Source of the DNA: Caenispirillum bisanense | Lineage (GTDB): Bacteria; Pseudomonadota; Alphaproteobacteria; Rhodospirillales; UBA2165 | DNA: 64,000 nucleotides | Assembly: GCA_945877815.1 (NCBI GenBank) | Contig: CAMDWJ010000004.1 | Location: forward strand, 58,275-122,274 | Reading direction: 5' to 3' | Made by a program: the position numbers and the translations under genes | Notes under the pieces: model-generated | What the model saw: the letters and a program-made list of their open reading frames with translations, nothing else | What the model was told of the DNA's origin: nothing | Database searches by the model: none | In this document: piece by piece, positions 63,973-64,000 of the stretch | How positions within the stretch are numbered: position 1 is the first letter of the stretch | How the letters are laid out: every line of letters starts with the position of its first letter

Positions 63973-64000
63973 AATCGGTTCGCGTTAGGATACCGCGATG

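Overview
The window looks like a chromosome segment of an alphaproteobacterium, probably of the Rhodospirillales type (inference). The reasons are the overall high GC, a large two-domain-sized dCTP deaminase, an MmcB-type repair protein, a short ribbon-helix-helix protein of the alphaproteobacterial kind, a PhoB-like regulator, and intergenic palindromes of the GTCATGGCCG...CGGCCAT type. No tRNA, CRISPR array, complete insertion sequence or phage gene was seen.

Left third (1-25 kb): a surface-polysaccharide locus. A winged-helix regulator (10156-10791) and an RfaH/NusG-like antiterminator (9659-10159) head a leftward operon. Its 118-base leader carries a GCGGTAGCGTGC sequence, matching the enterobacterial ops core, next to an 8-bp hairpin. 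The operon continues with pseB, pseC, a GNAT acetyltransferase, a LIC12162-like transferase and a DUF4910 aminopeptidase-like protein. A FemAB-like gene on the other strand separates these from a methyltransferase, an FAD protein and an aldo/keto reductase cut by the window edge. To the right are an O-antigen-ligase-like protein, a Wzy-like polymerase and a second leftward operon with two sugar epimerase/dehydratases, a heptose-kinase-like GHMP kinase, a NUDIX protein, a two-enzyme oxidoreductase fusion, kdsA, a lone CBS pair and a radical SAM protein. A GT39-like membrane protein and a second ligase-like protein close the region. Together these suggest making, modifying, polymerising and attaching a glycan that contains pseudaminic acid and perhaps a Kdo-like sugar.

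Middle (25-47 kb): mostly metabolism and envelope. It holds a Sel1-like protein, an aldolase/dehydrogenase fusion, a divergent CobD-like protein with an RHH protein, a 1221-residue AsmA protein, two tandem MFS exporters, an oxoprolinase/hydantoinase gene interrupted by one in-frame TAA, a TPR-methyltransferase, a cold-shock protein, a DUF3750 protein, a methyltransferase, a TPR-GT41 glycosyltransferase, a TerB/DnaJ protein, an amidase, a small protein, a GNAT enzyme and a PleD-like diguanylate cyclase.

Right third (47-64 kb): housekeeping. It has the RNase P RNA gene, a PDZ/M48 lipoprotein protease, two dienelactone hydrolases, a DUF1800/DUF1501 pair, dcd, an LsrF/Fba-type aldolase, a YcgN-like protein, a YgjP-like metalloprotease, an Ada-like regulator/methyltransferase, a VOC protein, mmcB, lolA, a small membrane protein with an upstream terminator, exonuclease III, an OmpR-type regulator and an Ala-rich protein of unknown function. 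Between ygjP and ada lies a 267-bp MITE-like element that has split a REP palindrome.
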